Source: Ectocarpus siliculosus
Taxonomy: Eukaryota > Sar > Phaeophyceae > Ectocarpales > Ectocarpaceae
Assembly (NCBI GenBank): GCA_000310025.1
Contig: FN648707.1
Coordinates: 862,325-926,324, forward strand
Direction of reading: 5' to 3'
DNA: 64,000 bases
Shown here: positions 12,601 to 22,749 of the stretch, piece by piece
Position numbering within the stretch: the first letter of the stretch is position 1
How the letters are laid out: each line of letters begins with the position of its first letter
Notes under the pieces: model-generated
What the model saw: only the letters and a program-made list of their open reading frames with translations
What the model was told of the DNA's origin: nothing
The model's database searches: none
Made by a program: the position numbers and the translations under genes

Positions 12601-15600
12601 CATTGGTGAAGCTTTGCTCGCCGTCTTCCTTGCTGCAATCGAACTGGTGTACGTAAGTACCTTGACACAATATTCGACCCGTCCGAAGAGGGGGGGTGGT
12701 CTTGAAAGGTGCGTCTATTTTCAGTTACTCTGGCGCCAGCTCCGCATAGACGGGTAGACACCTCAGCAACAGCTTGGGCAATCGTTCCAGGAGACCCGTC
12801 CTTCTCATCGATCGATAAGGAGAGCATGCCAAGATCATGACTGGGACGCCAGCAGTCGGTCGAAGCATGGTAAATCGATTGATGAAACGAGACCTGGGAG
12901 CCACATGCACAGGGAGCCACATGTACATAGAGTAAACGTGTGGCTGAACACCGTGGAGATTGAAGGATTGCTTCCTTGAGGGCCTGACGCACCTCTTCCT
13001 TGTTATCCTTCCTCTTGTGGGCGTTGTGCTGCGGCCCTGCTCTTTCACCCTGCAGATATGCGAGGCCGAGTGCACCGGAAGCGCGTACGTCGGTCTGCAG
13101 TACGGGCGAGAGGTCAGACACCGGCAGAGTCAAAACGTTACCATTGTCCCACCCCGCTTGACTTTCCCTCGTTCACTTGATCAATGTCGAACTGTTCGTG
13201 TGAGTGCGTATGTAGTCGGATCTGTAGACGAGATGACAGTTTCAGGTGCACTGCACATAGGTATGCGTTGGGTAGTACGACCAGAGAATGATTGTGCGGA
13301 GCCCCCACGCCAGCTGCTGTCAGCTGGCGTGCGCGTGGCACTCCCTGCTCTTTCCCCCCCAACCGGGTGTGAGAGATAACAAGCATCTAAACATCAAGCA
13401 CTACAATCTCTACAAAGACAACAAGGGCATACCACTTAGGGTTGACGAATACTCTAGAGTTTCCTTCGAAGGAGCCCCTTTGCGGAGATTATGCCTGGCG
13501 ACACTCCAGCGAGCGAAGGCGGCGGAACCACGATCGACACGCGCGTGGCGGAGCTGTCCACGAGGCTCGAGGAGCAAAGCAAGGTGCTGTCGGCTGTCAT
13601 GGAGAAGCTAGGGCAACTTCAGATGTCGCCTGCCAGGGCGGCGGGGGCAGAAGAGGGGGAGTCAAGCGGCGCTGGCAACGCCGCAGGGCGCGGAGGAGCC
13701 GCGCCGGGCACACGGTTTGGGGTGCCACCCGGTGGAGTCGGGGGAGTAGGTTCCCCGGGCCACCCATCCGCTGCCCCCCCGCTGGGAAGCAATGCGCAGG
13801 GATTTTGGATGCAGGGGGTGATGGACAAGATGTCATCGCTGCTGCAGGCAATAACAGATTGCGGAAGCCGAGGGGGGCCAGGCGGTGCTGGAAGACGCGC
13901 CGCATCCTGCGGTGGGATTGTTGGAATCTCGCCGCCAGGCAGCTGCCTATCAGAGCTGCACGCTGTAGCTGGCGTTAGAACAGATGACGCCGCTGGAAGA
14001 GAGAGCAGCAGTAGATCGGGCACGGAAGGTGTACCGGTGCGGGCGTTTGACGTCCCTGCAAATGGTGGGTTTGGTGGGTTCCAGACCATCGACTTTCTCT
14101 GTACGGTTGGCAGCTCTAGCAAAAGGCGCTGCTGGGGGTAGCTTGACTGCCCCGGGCACACGGGACGAGGTGTCAGGAGGTGGAGCCTGGAGGGTAATCC
14201 TTCGGGGCCACAAATATGAGCGACCTGTTGGGACCGGCCCAGTTACAAGGCAGCAACGGGGCGGCGGCGTCGGCGGTGGAGTAGCGGGCGGCACAACACA
14301 CGAGCCTGTTGATCGCGGGAAAAGTACTCGCTCCGGGAGAACTGGAGGATTGCAGTCATGGCGATTCTGGTGAACGTGGAATTGCCGCAGAGGAGCAAGG
14401 GCGAGACCGCGAAATCTGCTGTGCTTTTGAACGAGGGCCAACAACAACGCGGCGTTACCGCGGGGCGCTTCTTTCTGGTTGAGTTCGTGAGTGATATTGA
14501 ATGATTTTGCTTGCGACGAATGATACCGAAAGTTTCTACAGGGGATTCGCGGTTAAGGCGTTTCCATTTTCTGATTTGGTGTTCGTAGAGTGATGGTAGC
14601 TTCGCTTACGATGATGCGACCAATGATGTTTTTCGAAAGGGGATTCGCGGTCCAGGCGTTTCCATTCTTGAGTGTGGGTGTTTTGTCGAGCAATTCTTGT
14701 TCGTCTTTTCCGATGGTAAAATCCAGGCGTGTTATCGCGGGTGTTTCGTACGACGATGGTAATTCGGCTCCAAAAACCAGCCGCTCTATGATGGGGACTC
14801 GCGGTACAGGCGCTTCGATTTCATGATGTCCGCGGGCGATGAAAACTTTGTCTGGGGCAGAATAAAAAGGGGTACGCGGGACCAGGCGTATTAAACGAGG
14901 GGATGCAGCGTAGGCGCTCCCCACAACCGATGATAATTCACGCACAGAGGTAAACCAGTATCTAGCGTGGAGGTTGAACAGAAGGGGTGCACAGGACCAG
15001 GTGTATCAGATGAGGGGATGCAGCAAAGGCGCTCCCGACAGCCGATGAAAACTTACGCACAGGGGTAAAACAGTATCCAGCGTGTCGGCTGAAGAGAAGG
15101 GGTACACAGGACCCGGTGTATCAAAGGAAGGGATGCAGCACAGGCGCTCCCGGCAGCCGATGAAAACTTACGCACAAGAGGTAAAGAGTATCTAGCGTGT
15201 CGGCTGAAGAGAAGGGGTACACAGGATCCGGTGTATCAAAGGAGGGGATGCAGCACAGGCGCTCCCCGCGGTCGATGAAAACTCACGCACAGGGGTAAAA
15301 CAGTATCCAGCGTGTCGGCTGACAAAAAGGGGGTACACGGGACCCGGTGTATCAAAAGTTACAGACACCGGCGCAGGTGAAATTGTGCTGGCGTCAACAT
15401 GAGGTGGAACTGGGGAGGGGAGGACACAAATGTAGGTGACATTTCCGTTGTTGCTGCTGGTAGGTGTGGACCCATGTACCAGATACATCACCTTGTGTGC
15501 GTGAGGTGGAAATGGGGAGGGGAGGACACTGTTATACTGCTGTAGGTGACATTTCCGTTGTTGCTGCAGGTAGGTGTGGACCCATGTACCAGACGTATCC

Positions 15601-17078
15601 ACCTTACTGAGGGATTCGCAGTAGCAAGGCGTCTCCACAATCTATATCAGTGTTTGTCTTGTAGAAGGGGAGAAGCCCCATGATGAGAATCACTGTGTTT
15701 GTCTGTAGGAGGAAAAGAAGCCTCAGCAATGACAAGTTCTCGATGCAGTATATAGTCAAGCGTGTTTTCCGCGAGCGTTGAATGAAGGAGGTATTGTGTG
15801 TGGCGTACCACTCGCAGCAAAGAGCGAGGGAGGTTATCGCACGACATGATGGACCGCAGTTTTCTTCGAGTGAGGGAGAGCAGCCATACCGACGCGTGCT
15901 GTATGACGGGTGAGAATTGGAACTTTGTTTTTTCTGAGAGTCTAAGAGTTGTGTGTGAGCAGGCTGAAGTTTGAATTTCTGAGAGTCGGAGTAAGAGTTG
16001 TATGCAAGAAGGCTTATCATGCTTGATGTGTTTGACAAAACAGCTGTCCCAGGATGATAGCATTTACCACCGACCCCGGGGGCGCGCGATGCGCCGGAAT
16101 CAAGGGGGAGGGAGGAAGTTAGGTGCTCAGATCATCGATAGTTGTTCGTCGAGCGGGGAGGGCAAGTAGGAGTAAATCGCAACAGACTTTTGTTTGGGCT
16201 TTGTTGGAGTAAAATCGTGGCAGTGGCTGCAGACTTTTTGGACTTTGTTGGGTACTAGGGGAAATGTGATATTGAAACGTGGCGGGAAGTTTACCCGGAT
16301 CGATGACGTTGTCGGAGTTATCCTGTTTGCGTCTCTATCTTGCTTTTTAGTAGTACCATCCTTTGGAGGGAGGGGTTTTGACCCGGTGGCCGGGTTTCCC
16401 CTTAGGTTTTTATTGATTTGTTGTTTTTGCGGAAAAAACCTGACTTGAGGTGGCGGAAGCACGCATCCCACAGAAGAAGTGGTTAGTTACTTTAGTGTAA
16501 AGAACCAGGGAGGGTGTTCGTGTGAGTGCGTATGTAGTCGGATCTGTAGACGAGATGACAGTTTCAGGTGCACTGCACATAGGTATGCGTTGGGTAGTAC
16601 GACCAGAGAATGATTGTGCGGAGCCCCCACGCCAGCTGCTGTCAGCTGGCGTGCGCGTGGCACTCCCTGCTCTTTCCCCCCAACCGGGTGTGAGAGATAA
16701 CAAGCATCTAAACATCAAGCACTACAATCTCTACAAAGACAACAAGGGCATACCACTTAGGGTTGACGAATAGAACCATCTTCGAATTAGAGCGAGCGAC
16801 GGGATCCTTTGAACCAACATTGGACACCACCAAACATGCACATTCTTTGATACGTAATAACAGGGCAGTTGTCGGGTACACTTTGATGCGTACTGTTGAC
16901 ATGGCGCCATCTATCCCTGTTCGTAATATTGTCTCGCTCGTCGTAGTGCTGGTGCGGTGACCAAGACTCGGACTTAGTGAAGCATGGGGAGTCTACTGCC
17001 TGCGACTACGAGTGCCCGGGGAACCCAGACGAAATCTGCGGAGGCTTTTGGGCGATGAGCGTATACGAGATGAACTAG
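3355..17078 (+). CDS. Secreted NTR (TIMP-like) protein with four WSC domains, multi-exon
   Basis: Proposed exons: 3355-3494, 5624-5930, 6440-6671, 7172-7261, 7452-7634 (uncertain), 7901-7990, 8448-8603 (uncertain), 9185-9318, 9670-9726, 9991-10224, 10684-10740, 11007-11240, 11703-11759, 12023-12256, 13056-13112, 16947-17078 (stop TAG). Junctions are GT-AG and phases agree. Exon 1 gives a signal peptide (MNVGKLIVATALLLPNGMDA) followed by CSCPERPTVC and NADVVLRAVLVS, the N-terminal signature of NTR/TIMP domains. Exon 2 completes the domain (NSCGAWGDFGEEY, LPCGIARPW, ACSC). Exon 3 is Cys-rich and ends in a Pro/Thr linker. Four WSC domains follow, each split GCF..D.DRIM..MTTE / LCELTCAG..YGRE / CWCG..HGEST..ECPGNPDE.CGG..VY. 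WSC domains bind cell-wall carbohydrate in known families; NTR domains often inhibit or bind proteases. An extracellular-matrix role is inferred. The last intron is 3.8 kb because of an LTR insertion. Confidence 0.75.
3610..3674. repeat. (GA)n microsatellite in intron 1 of the NTR-WSC gene
   Basis: A near-perfect GA run lies about 115 bp downstream of the exon 1 donor site. The decayed exon 1 copy at 34.6 kb keeps a short remnant at the same relative place (gagagggagagag, about 34,866). Confidence 0.9.
4051..5568. mobile_element. TIR element with TA target site, in intron 1 of the NTR-WSC gene
   Basis: The left end reads CCGTAATAGCCGTAGAG and the right end, inverted, reads CCGTAATAGTCGGAGAG. 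Both ends are flanked by TA, as expected for the Tc1/mariner type. Inside there are several copies of a GC-rich word (CCCGGTGCCATCTCTCCGAC) near 4,123, 4,193, 4,265 and 4,955. An inner inverted repeat (about 4,999-5,063 against 5,459-5,517) brackets a telomere-like block. No transposase frame was seen, so it is non-autonomous or composite. Two much shorter elements with related ends are at 35,654 and 47,869. Confidence 0.55.
5199..5430. repeat. Interstitial telomere-like repeat followed by TAGGTTGG minisatellite
   Basis: CTAACCCTAACCCTAACCCC at about 5,199-5,222 is a short TTAGGG-type array. It is followed by a degenerate array built on CTAGGTTGGTAT and GGATAGGTGCTAGG words. The same two-part arrangement recurs at 30,048-30,180. 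Confidence 0.75.
6998..8612 (+). repeat. Tandem duplication of cassette exons in the NTR-WSC gene
   Basis: A block with one short Cys-rich exon and one Pro/Thr-linker exon occurs twice. The first part repeats at about 735 bp spacing (6,998 and 7,733) and the second at about 985 bp spacing (7,385 and 8,371). The short exons 7172-7261 and 7901-7990 encode near-identical peptides with MCRQDNCCEG at the end. Every proposed exon here begins and ends in phase 1, so any of them can be skipped without a frame change. The two linker exons keep their best frames with different acceptor sites, so one copy may be decayed or differently spliced. Confidence 0.65.
9640..12420 (+). repeat. Three tandem ~1,016 bp WSC exon units
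   Basis: The 57 bp exons start at 9670, 10684 and 11703, and the 234 bp exons start at 9991, 11007 and 12023. The repeat length is therefore 1,014-1,019 bp. Introns are almost as similar as exons, which points to recent duplication or ongoing conversion. A fourth, diverged unit (exons 13056-13112 and 16947-17078) closes the protein. Confidence 0.85.
13193..13451. repeat. Left LTR of the 13.2-16.8 kb element
   Basis: This is the left copy of the 258-259 bp direct repeat. It contains an 11 bp inverted repeat (CACGCCAGCTG .. CAGCTGGCGTG) with a 4-base loop. Confidence 0.9.
14864..15345. repeat. ~115 bp tandem repeat inside the LTR element
   Basis: The word AAGGGGTACACAGGACCCGG and the following GGGATGCAGCA..GGCGCTCCC segment recur at about 14,866, 14,980, 15,097, 15,212 and 15,327. 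This gives four full units and a part. A second, two-copy repeat follows at about 15,404-15,600 (GGAGGGGAGGACAC..GTAGGTGACATTTCC). Confidence 0.8.
16515..16772. repeat. Right LTR of the 13.2-16.8 kb element
   Basis: This copy matches the left LTR over its whole length except for the length of one C run. It is preceded by a purine-rich tract and followed by the GAAC target copy. Confidence 0.9.
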
Positions 17079-18119
17079 CTCCCTGCTCAGTTGGATCGAT
17101 TTTCGTTGAATGTCTGTTGCGGATCTATGGAAGTTCAACGACGCACGGCGGATTTGTTTTCTTCAAGCGTATCAATAATAAGCCATCATCGGCTTAATTT
17201 TCGGCGTCGTGAAGCATGCCGGTAGGACGTCTTCAGCGATAGACGTGGTGTATCTCTAGGGATGGGGTGTATTGTGCCGCGCGCCATTTCGTTGTCGTGG
17301 ACGGAAAATGGGTGATGGGTCAACGTTGAGATACCGTATGACTACATGTACTGCTACGAAGGGAGCTAGAGAGAGCACCAACAACATCATGAACGATGCG
17401 TTTCGCTTCGGCGATCGAACGATCGACACGTTGAGGGTTTGGGACAGTTTTAGGGTAAACTTGTACGGTCAGTTTCCAGTAAAAGCGGAGGTATCACAGA
17501 TAGAGTATGGCGGATGGGTTTAGAGCCAGGGTTGTGACGACGCGCCCTCTCTAAGCGTATTTCGCGACAAAACAGCAACAGCACGGAATCCAGAGGTTGT
17601 TTGTGGTACTTGGATATGAGTCCGATCTGTGCATCCTCTGGCGGGGATACGCGTATGGGAAGTATGGGTGTGAGGGTATGTATGCGGTTGTGGTCCAAGT
17701 GCGGGCCCCCCGGGAGCACACGGCGGTGTGCTCCTGGCACTTGCCTGAGGGGCTTGCGTGTTGAATGTACCAGCTTGCCTGAGGGGCTTGCGTGACGGAT
17801 ATATATAATACATGGTTCTTTTTCATCTACTGTTCCTGGGATAACATAGTCCCCAGTCTCAACACCACAGACCGCTGAGGGCAGCAGTGCACCAACAGAG
17901 GTGACTCGTCCGTTCTCTCCACGGTTCTCTCCACGGGGGCAGCTTCCGGTGGGGTATTCGGTTTTCAACCCCAACGGTAGCATTCACGTGGAAAAATCAA
18001 GAGAGCGTTGTCTTTCCCCGCATGGTATACATTGCATTTCCCAACAGTTCCGTGAATGCTACAACTACTCCTGCAAATTCATCGACTTACGCCTGGGTGG
18101 TACTGCAGATACTACTGCA
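17079..18119. other. Gene-free stretch downstream of the NTR-WSC gene
   Basis: No supported gene. It holds a short hairpin at about 17,712-17,733 (GGAGCACAC..GTGTGCTCC) and a 20-mer, CTTGCCTGAGGGGCTTGCGTG-like, repeated at about 17,740 and 17,775. Part of it may be an unrecognised end of the neighbouring copia fossil. Confidence 0.4.
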
Positions 18120-20090
18120 GACTGACCCTGTAAAAGAGCCTTGGTGAGCAGGTCGGCGTGCTTCTCCGACGTCAACATATACTTGATCGAAATGTCACCT
18201 GATGCACGTCTAGACTACATGATTGTGCCTGCTACGTGAAGAGCTAGGGGACTCTGCACCAAAACCATGGCCCCCTGGTTGTCCTCAGGGACCTGAAAGC
18301 TGCTGCCACTGGTTTCTGGGGCAACAGGAAAGCACTTTATGCACAAAAAAAGCCTCCTTCATACCTTCCCCGGTAGCTATGTACTCGACTTGGATCGAAG
18401 ACAAACACACGATGCTCTACGTCTTGCTACCAAGGCTGACTACGATACCACCAACTGCCATTGCCAACTCTGATACCAAACGCCTGTCCTCTTCCACGCC
18501 GGCATAGCTGGCGTCTACGTATACCCAGTCTAACCCCGACCCCCGTTTTTACGGCGATGCCGAGGTCCCTCGTCCCCTCCAGGTATGCCGAGGTCCCTCG
18601 TCCCCTCCAGGTATGCGAAGATCTGCGGAATGGCCTTCCAATGCCTCTCGGTCGGAGCATGGGCACGCTACCACACATACGGAGAGTTGCTCGCGCTACC
18701 ACACATGCGGCGAGGACGTCGACACCCACATCATGCTGCCGATGGCTTCCCTTGCCGGCCACTCCCCTCCACTCTAGTCATCTCACTTCGGTCCTAGGTC
18801 GGCACCAGGGAAGCAGGGATGGGGAAGGTCGATTGTACATCGAAGCAATTCACCATGCTGTCAATGTACGCGGTTTGGGCCCAGCCTCTACGTCTCCCTC
18901 AATGGCACACTCGTCAAACCACATGCACTCTCCAGGTCTTGGTGGGGAATTTCTTGTTGAGAGAAGCGAGCAACTCCTACAATCTCGATCACACCTAGCC
19001 GCCCAAATTTCATCCACGAACATAACGATAGACTCACCACCACATTCTACCACCTTGCGGGAAACACACGGGTCCTCCTTGCACTACTCGGAGCGGTTCT
19101 CGACTAGCGTGTGGGCAGCGTAGTACCCACTGCCTACCGCTCTGCGTTAAGCCGTAAAGAGCACCCTCAGCCTTCACGACTTGGTGAGAATGTTTCCTCG
19201 CATTGAGCGGGGAGTCTCATGTACACTTTCTCATCCAACTCGGCATGTGTGTGTGCCTGCTTTACGTCCCAGTGGTTGAGGTTCATGCCCTTTTCGTTGG
19301 CTCTCGAGAGCACCATTTTAATGGATGCGGATGATGAGTAAGGGGGAGACAAATAAGTGTAGTCTATATTAGGGATTGGCGAAAACCCTGAGCAACCAGA
19401 CGCGTTTTGAACTTCTCGTTTTCCCCTCCTGCCGTCTTCCAACTACTGTAAACACCAACTCAAGCTCACAGGCCTACACCCCTCCCGTTTACCTTCTACG
19501 AACGAAAACGTCCTTGTGCCCAGGTGCCCGTCAAACTCTTCCCTCATGGCCTGTTCCCACCCCTCCCTCTACACAGACTTGGCATCGCCGGCTACGGTCA
19601 TGAGGGGGGCTTCTCCATCAATCGTACGCTTGCCTACGGGAGATTGGGGTACACATAGCTCGAGTGCCGCCACAGTTGTCACCAAGGTGTCTGGCAAGCC
19701 GAGCATGATGGTTTCTGCTTCCATCGGAAGTCTTCCATCACGTTATTGATTGTGTTGCTACAAGCAGCCGATGATTGATTGTGGAACACATGCGGCGCCG
19801 ATGGCCATACTCACCGCAGGAAGTGCAGTTCCCCTCAAAGCGGCGTGGAGCATGTTGCAGTTCCCGAGTGTGTGATCATGCCTCCCGCACTTCACGCACA
19901 CCCATCGGAGCGCCTGGCGGCGGAGCTGACTCGTCCTGTGGGTAAACAGCGTTGTGTCCACAGTAATAGAGCCCCCCCAGGTCCCCATGTCGGTAGGTTT
20001 GGAGGTGGGAGGAGCGACGCGGAGAAGCTAGCGAGGGTGGGAGAGAAACAAACCAAAACGCTGCGGACTTCGGGGCATAACCGTCATTGA
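18120..20090 (-). mobile_element. Decayed Ty1/copia retrotransposon fossil
   Basis: Minus-strand reading gives, in element order, CX2CX4HX4C zinc knuckles of gag (about 19,780-19,930), the reverse transcriptase start with NHWDVKQAHTHAELDEKVYM (about 19,200-19,400), and the RNase H region with WVYVDASYAGVEEDRR and DNQGAMVL (about 18,150-18,560). The order and words are those of the copia family. Much of the integrase region was not recognised. The element is broken many times and looks old; no flanking LTR pair was identified. Confidence 0.7.
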
Positions 20091-20459
20091 AGCGATTGGG
20101 ACTCAGAGGGCCGAGCGCGTGATGATGTACGCAACCGGTTAAATGTTGTGTCCCCTCTTCTGCTTGTCTACTCTTTGCTTCGTTGTGTCTTTGCCTCTTC
20201 TTGCCTCTTTGTCGTGTTTGGTTTTGGTTCGCTTTCCTCTCTTGCCTTTCTGGCGTCGTGTCAGCTTTTCGTCGGTCTTACTTTCTTTTTCTCTCTGATC
20301 TCGCCCTCTGGACTAACCTCGATCCGCAGTATGTGGTCACATGCTCTGCAACGTTCGTGTTTTTTTGGTGGTGCGGTGTTTCTCGTACTGCAGTACTGGG
20401 TCGGTTCATATACATACCCGAGTACGACCGAGTACGACAAAGTGTTGGACCCCTCGTGA

Positions 20460-20960
20460 GCCGTTCCATGGTACCTTATGGCACCTCACGGCTTCCCATG
20501 GCACCTCATGGTACGACATGGATTCTATTGGCACCTCGTGACTCCTCGTGGCTTCTCATGGCTCCTCATGGCAGTTCATGGCACCCCATGACACCTCATG
20601 ACATCGCACGTAGCAACCCATGGGACCTCATTGGACCTCATGGCTTCTCATGACACCTCATGACACCCCGTGAGCACCTCATGAACCCTCGTAGGATCTC
20701 ATGGCCTCTCATCACACCTCATGACACCTCATTGTGCTCTACAACACCTCACGGTACTCATGAAACCTCACGGGACCTCCTGTCACCTCAAGACACCGGA
20801 CGGGATCTCGTGGCCTCTCATCACACCTTATGACATCCCATTGTGACTTACGACACCTCATGGGACCTCATGGGATCTCCGGTCACCTCCTGTCACCTCC
20901 TGTTACCTCATGATACCTCGTGGCGCCTCTTGACAAATCATGAAACTTTATGACAATATT
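20460..20960. repeat. Degenerate CATGGCACCT-type tandem array
   Basis: About 500 bp is made of wobbling 9-12 bp units built on ACCTCATGGC / ACCTCATGAC. A pyrimidine-rich stretch precedes it (about 20,140-20,300). Open frames here reflect the repeat. Confidence 0.85.
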
Positions 20961-21890
20961 GAATCCTTTGTTCAGATACTAACGTCGTCCGTGTCGGGAG
21001 TAAACCGGAACTACAGGACCCTGTTTCCGTCATACGTATATGCCCCTTGATCGCCGAGGACGCCCTCGCATCCACTGCAAGCAAGCAACGAGTACTTTCC
21101 ACTGCCCGTCGTACGGTACCCGCAGTCGACGACTAGATTTTGTCTCGGCTCCCTGCAAGATAGACAATTGAATTCTTCTTTCGGTCTACCCATTCCCTAC
21201 ACCGCCGTCGCCCCAGAGGTTCGCCCGAATTTAAGCTCAGCTGGCTTATCACCGAGAAAACGACCAACCCCTCACTCCGTTATCCCGTACGCTTCTAGGC
21301 ACAGAGGATGTCTCACAACTACCCTTGCTGGGTATCGCAAAACATCATCTCACTTAAGGACGAGATCGAGGACTAGTACTACTACACAAAGGAATCGAAG
21401 CAAACTAAACGATAAGCGTACTGGTAAACGATATAAAAGCAACATGAGCGCCGTCAGCAAAGATGAAAACAGTAGTTTCCATGACAGCAAACGCGAGAAC
21501 CAACGAACGTTCGCTCGTTTCTCAGGCTCGCTTACCTCTCGAGGAACTAAAAGTATAAATTTTCCCGCAGGAACTCAAGAAAATACCAAGACCAAGACCA
21601 AGACCAATTCCCAAGTCGTCCAGCCTCTGAACCCGCACCCAATGACGTGTAACGTGTCGAACCTCTTGTTAGGTCATTAAAACCAACAACGCGCGATATT
21701 TGTTTGATCGGTGTTCTTTTCGTTTCGATAGCAGGCCCCGAATTCCATCACCATACAACAAGCATTGCTTGATAATACACAAGATATTTCTCATTAAACT
21801 GTACTCAACTCCTATCGAGTTTCTGTTTTATCACCCGGCGAACTCTCGCCACCACGGCCGAGTGCAAAGGATACCCTAATACATACTCAC

Positions 21891-21991
21891 AATGTCGGAC
21901 CGAATTTCAAACTCCAACCTTGAGGTCCACTGCGCACGTCCCACCTTCCAAACCTGCCCTTGCAAACCCGATACCGTACCCTCTAACCCGT
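21891..21991 (-). CDS. Possible internal exon of an unrecognised minus-strand gene
   Basis: On the minus strand an acceptor (GGCTGCAG) opens a phase-1 frame that ends at a strong donor (ATT|GTGAGTATG) at 21,891. The peptide begins DGLEGTVSGLQGQVWKVG. A further minus-strand frame at 21,011-21,138, with CX2C pairs (ACSGCEG), could be its last exon, but the phases of the two do not settle the frame. No family is recognised. It could belong to the same transcription unit as the membrane protein gene upstream on this strand. Confidence 0.22.
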
Positions 21992-22749
21992 CTGCAGCCA
22001 GCATCATTCGGCGCCCCCGTTTCGATAAATTAGAATCCGCATGTAAATAAAATGTATGCACCACCGTGTGGTCCGCCCCTCCTCCAACAAGCCGACTTTT
22101 GAAGCCAACGGAAACGTTGTTCTCTTTGCAAGGCCATGCCCTGGTGGCAAAAGTGGGTGGGTGTTGTTCGTCGTTTGTGTTCATCCGAAAAACAAGATCG
22201 TTTCGTGTCAGCCAGGTAGGAAGGAAGGAAGGTATTGTCAGCACCCCACGTGCATCAACGAAACAGAGCTACGGGACAAGGAAGGGAAAACGATGAAGAG
22301 GTGACTGTGGGATCGATCGTACCGACTCAAACAAACAAAAAATCACACGACAAGGAGCACCCGAGCAAAAGACGCCCAAACCGTTTCTGGTGCAAACACA
22401 AGCTACACCAGAACGAATCGGCCAAGAAGCAGCTGTTAAGGCATCGTTGATACGTGAAGAACACGCTATGAACCTGGAATCAGCGCTATTGCCACTCTGG
22501 CAGGGAGTTATTAAAGCACAACCCAACACACAATTGCGAGCACAACCGTCCAGCTTTACATGACTCGCTTCTCCACTATTCTTGTAACGCGGCCCACGAA
22601 TAACGCGTTTCGTCCTATGCGGCAAGGGCTTTTCGCCTCCACGTTCATGGCTTCCCTGCTTTCGATGTCCTGACGCGCATCCCTTCACGTCTTGGCGGGG
22701 TGCTTTCGGCCCCAATGTGTACAAATATCGCCCTCCTATGGGGACGAGG

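Larger units (their letters stand above)
13193..16772. mobile_element. Young non-autonomous LTR retrotransposon in the last intron of the NTR-WSC gene
   Basis: Two near-identical direct repeats of about 258 bp (13193-13451 and 16515-16772) begin TGTTCGTGTG and end GACGAATA. They are flanked by a 4 bp target duplication GAAC (13189-13192 and 16773-16776). A purine tract (AGGGAGGG) abuts the right LTR. The 3.06 kb interior has a gag-like coiled N-terminal frame near 13,491-14,141 and tandem repeats, but no recognisable protease, integrase or reverse transcriptase, so it resembles a LARD-type element. LTR near-identity indicates a recent insertion. It is not capable of independent movement as far as can be seen. 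Confidence 0.85.

Noticed and set aside
12381-13133. 250-codon minus-strand frame
   Set aside because: It overlaps introns and exon 13056-13112 of the WSC array on the other strand and has no domain of its own. It is a shadow of the repeated sequence.
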